From Verrucomicrobiia bacterium (GTDB taxonomy: Bacteria; Verrucomicrobiota; Verrucomicrobiia; Opitutales; Opitutaceae), in contig JAUHWE010000173.1 in NCBI GenBank assembly GCA_030424825.1, positions 1 to 8,113 of the forward strand: 8,113 nt of DNA. The letters are read 5' to 3'. The notes under the pieces are model-generated. The model was not told the origin of the DNA and ran no database searches. It saw only the letters and a program-made list of their open reading frames with translations. The position numbers and the translations under genes were made by a program. Positions 6,186-8,113 of this stretch are shown here, piece after piece. The stretch's first letter is position 1; every line of letters begins with the position of its first letter.

Positions 6186-6271
6186 ATAAATTCTCGGGAG
6201 CAAGCGAAATCGAGTGCTTGTTCAACGCAATTATAGAAATAGAAAACGGTTTGGCGTCTCGCCCTTGAATA

Positions 6272-7156
6272 TTAGTAGACGACCTTGTTGAGCGGATATT
6301 CAATAATGCCTTCCGCTCCTAGCTCCTTCAATTTGGGAATGATGTCCCGAACATCCTTCTCGCTTAAGATCACCTCGACCGCCGACCAGCCCTCATCGCT
6401 CAAGTTGTTTACGGTCGGATTTCTCAGCGCGGGCAGAATTTCGAGAATACGGTCCATACTCGCCTTGGGCGCATTCAACTTCAAACCGACTTTGTCAGCC
6501 GCTTCCAGAGCCGCCTCTAGCATCATGGCAATATTCTCTATCTTCTGACGCTTGATCGGGTTTTCCCAACTAGCCTTGTTGGCAATGAGTTTGGTATTTG
6601 TTTTGAGAAGCGTTTCAACAATTCGCAACTTGTTTGCGATCAGAGAATTACCTGTTTCAGTCAGGTCGACAATCGCGTCTACCATGTCTGGGACTTTCAC
6701 TTCGGTGGCTCCCCAGGAAAACTCGATTTCGGCTTCAACTCCTTTGTCGGCCAAAAATTTCCGTGTTAGATTCACCACTTCCGTCGCGATTCGTTTTCCT
6801 TGCAAATCTTCCACGGATTTTATCGGAGACGCCTCTGGAACCGCCAGAACCCAATAGGAAGGCCGATTGGAAGCCCGGCTGTAAACGAGATCGCACACTT
6901 CCACCACGTCCGACCCATTCTCCACGATCCAATCGTAGCCACAAAGGCCCACATCGAAAAAACCGTGGTCCACATAGCGGCTGATTTCCTGGCTTCTTAC
7001 GAAACGACCCTCCAATTCTGCATCGTCAAAGCTCGGCTTATAAGACCGAGAGCTTTTTCGGATATTCCATCCCGCTTTCGCGAACAGCCGAATCGTCGGC
7101 TCTTCAAGACTGCCTTTCGGCAATCCAAACATAAGTACTGGCGCTTCTTTTGACAC
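6272..7156 (-). CDS. hisG: ATP phosphoribosyltransferase, long form (HisG_L)
   Basis: A 294-residue cytoplasmic enzyme catalysing the first step of histidine synthesis, joining ATP and PRPP to give phosphoribosyl-ATP. The N-terminus has the family signature [12 protein letters not shown] (10-21) and the segment [14 protein letters not shown] (68-81). The PRPP-binding loop is [24 protein letters not shown] (149-172; key residues E152, D160, D164, T166, T168, G169). Residues about 205-294 form the C-terminal ACT-like regulatory domain ending [12 protein letters not shown]. That domain marks the long form, which is normally feedback-inhibited by histidine and does not need HisZ. The start is GTG at 7156, with an in-frame stop about 27 bases upstream. 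An ATG at codon 9 (7132-7130), preceded by AAAGAAG, is a credible alternative. No other his gene is adjacent. Confidence 0.97.
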   Translation of the reverse strand: MSKEAPVLMFGLPKGSLEEPTIRLFAKAGWNIRKSSRSYKPSFDDAELEGRFVRSQEISRYVDHGFFDVGLCGYDWIVENGSDVVEVCDLVYSRASNRPSYWVLAVPEASPIKSVEDLQGKRIATEVVNLTRKFLADKGVEAEIEFSWGATEVKVPDMVDAIVDLTETGNSLIANKLRIVETLLKTNTKLIANKASWENPIKRQKIENIAMMLEAALEAADKVGLKLNAPKASMDRILEILPALRNPTVNNLSDEGWSAVEVILSEKDVRDIIPKLKELGAEGIIEYPLNKVVY

Positions 7157-7220
7157 GCAAAAGGTCGAAATCCATGCGTCTCAAAGTCGCAAGCCTAATC
7201 TTTGCGTCTTTTATGGCTTT

Positions 7221-7236
7221 TTTTACATTTTTACAT
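7221..7236 (+). repeat. Tandem 8-base repeat TTTTACAT x2
   Basis: Two perfect tandem copies of TTTTACAT are followed by the related TTTACACATACAT. The repeat sits in the AT-rich block upstream of hisG and overlaps its likely -10 region. It may simply be a low-complexity promoter sequence. Confidence 0.4.
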
Positions 7237-7280
7237 TTTACACATACATGATTAACAATTGTAAATAATTGGTACGCCAC

Positions 7281-7292
7281 CTAATCGATTAG
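7281..7292. promoter_or_regulatory. Perfect 12-bp palindrome, possible operator
   Basis: CTAATCGATTAG is its own reverse complement and lies 14 bases upstream of the TATAAA -10 candidate of the response regulator gene, where a -35 element would be. A second, shorter palindrome (ACAATTGT, 7255-7262) overlaps the proposed hisG -35. Either could bind a dimeric regulator. Confidence 0.35.
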
Positions 7293-7386
7293 CGACAAGT
7301 CATCTTATAAACGCTCACTGAAACGTTAATCACAGCAAGACACAGTTTTTTCCTTTCGCACCACCAACTAAAACCAATTCAAACCT

Positions 7387-8113
7387 ATGCCAAGTAAACC
7401 CAAGCCCTTAGTTCTAATCGTTGAGGACGAAGCAGAACTCGCCAACGTTATCGCAGAACACCTTGAAGCAGCGGGCATGCAAACTCAGATTTGCAATCGA
7501 TGCGCCTTAGCAATGCGCTTCCTCAAAAACAATTTCGCCAATATCATTTTGCTCGACCTGACGCTCCCCGACCAGAACGGATTCGCGTTTATGGAGGATC
7601 TCAAACGTGAAGACATCAATATCCCCACAATTTTTCTCACCGGCAACGACTCCGAAATCTCCAAGGTAAAAGGACTGGAACTGGGAGCAGACGACTATGT
7701 TACCAAACCTTTCAGCGCTCCGGAACTGGTCGCCCGAATTCACGCCGTTCTCAGAAGAGCAGAAGTAGCGAACGACTTTAACGTGACCAAGAACGTGAAG
7801 CTCACCGACGCACCTTTCGTCTTCAATACCGCTTCCATCAATCCCACCACAATGGAAATCTCCTTCACGGACGGCGAAGTCGTCACGATCGGACGGAAAG
7901 AAATCGGCATCCTTTCCTACTTCCACGACAATCCGGCGACCATTATCACCCGCAAGAATCTCATTCACTCGGTATGGGGAATCCATGCGGATATTCGAAG
8001 CCGCTCGCTCGATCAATACATCGTAAAGATCAGAGATCTTTTCAAACGAAAGAATGTACCGCTGGATAACCTAAAGACTATTCACGGAATTGGCTATCAA
8101 TACGAACCGCTCA
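7387..8113 (+). CDS. OmpR/PhoB-family response regulator, near full length, cut by right edge
   Basis: A frame starting with ATG at 7387 runs for 242 codons to the window edge without a stop. Residues 7-124 form a receiver domain: acidic pocket E13/D14, phospho-acceptor D57 (ILLDLTLP), switch T85 (FLTGND) and K107 (DDYVTKPFS). Residues about 140-241 form a winged-helix DNA-binding domain with LIHSVWG (192-198), the recognition-helix region SRSLDQYIVKIRDLF (205-219) and the wing TIHGIGYQYE (231-240). That wing normally ends OmpR-type proteins, so only a few residues are missing. A partner histidine kinase may lie just beyond the edge. The domain between TITRK and the wing is well kept, and all catalytic residues are present, so it should be phosphorylatable. 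What it senses or controls cannot be told. There is no Shine-Dalgarno before the start. Confidence 0.95.
   Translation, partial: MPSKPKPLVLIVEDEAELANVIAEHLEAAGMQTQICNRCALAMRFLKNNFANIILLDLTLPDQNGFAFMEDLKREDINIPTIFLTGNDSEISKVKGLELGADDYVTKPFSAPELVARIHAVLRRAEVANDFNVTKNVKLTDAPFVFNTASINPTTMEISFTDGEVVTIGRKEIGILSYFHDNPATIITRKNLIHSVWGIHADIRSRSLDQYIVKIRDLFKRKNVPLDNLKTIHGIGYQYEPL

Larger units (their letters stand above)
6017..6271. promoter_or_regulatory. rpsA leader/promoter region downstream of hisG
   Basis: This non-coding stretch separates hisG from rpsA. It contains two perfect hairpins, annotated separately, and on the minus strand a possible -10 element TAATCT just upstream of the hairpin at 6081-6097, with no good -35 partner. 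The rpsA transcript therefore probably starts close to 6090-6100, leaving a leader of about 75-85 bases. The 71-codon frame in 6088-6303 has no credible protein features and overlaps the hisG end. Confidence 0.45.
7157..7386. promoter_or_regulatory. AT-rich divergent promoter region, hisG / response regulator
   Basis: This 230-base spacer must hold both divergent promoters. For hisG (minus strand) a TTTACA -35 (plus 7260-7265) is followed 17-19 bases later by TGTAAA or TAAAAT (plus 7235-7242). For the response regulator (plus strand), TATAAA at 7306-7311 is the best -10, without a good -35; a perfect palindrome sits there instead. The leader before the ATG at 7387 is rich in A and C and lacks any Shine-Dalgarno. 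Confidence 0.5.

Noticed and set aside
6088..6303. 71-codon minus-strand frame between hisG and rpsA
   Set aside because: It overlaps the hisG end in another frame and spans the intergenic hairpin at 6167-6185. It has a low-complexity Ser/Arg-rich composition and no start context.
7507..8016. 169-codon frame on the minus strand
   Set aside because: It is the antisense shadow of the response regulator, whose catalytic residues and winged helix are all in order on the plus strand.
1..8113. Mobile element, phage, toxin-antitoxin or defence system
   Set aside because: No transposase, integrase, terminal repeats, attachment-site duplication, CRISPR repeats or defence-type domains were seen. The genes are core housekeeping and signalling functions.

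Overview
The window looks like ordinary chromosome from a member of the Verrucomicrobiota, probably near the class Opitutae. This placement is an inference from three things: the style of the L33 protein, a ribosomal protein S1 with six S1 repeats, and a diadenylate-cyclase protein carrying an N-terminal PTS-EIIA domain. Base composition is moderate, codon use looks even, and I see no insertion sequence, phage gene, CRISPR array, tRNA or rRNA.

Layout from left to right. A secreted-protein gene, cut by the left edge, runs leftward (1-315). It diverges from mrp, encoding an Fe-S carrier P-loop ATPase (439-1491, +). After a 311-base spacer comes a small conserved-looking charged protein of unknown function (1803-2036, +). 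It converges on rpmG, encoding ribosomal protein L33 (2129-2296, -), with two back-to-back hairpin terminators between them. Still on the minus strand and upstream of rpmG are a three-domain protein with PTS EIIA, pyruvate-kinase-C-like and diadenylate cyclase domains (2399-3757), and nuoA (3809-4183). A strong intrinsic terminator (4297-4329) separates these from rpsA (4358-6016, -). Upstream of rpsA lies hisG, long form (6272-7156, -). hisG diverges from an OmpR-type response regulator gene (7387 to the right edge, +) across an AT-rich region with palindromes.

Most genes are housekeeping: translation (rpsA, rpmG), respiration (nuoA), histidine synthesis (hisG) and Fe-S assembly (mrp). The most interesting one is the EIIA-DAC fusion. 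It could link the phosphorylation state of a PTS relay to synthesis of the second messenger c-di-AMP. It lies directly downstream of an isolated nuoA, probably in the same transcript. A second theme is translation initiation: none of the nine starts has a convincing Shine-Dalgarno sequence. The rpsA leader also contains a segment that could pair either with its neighbour or with the region just upstream of the start codon.
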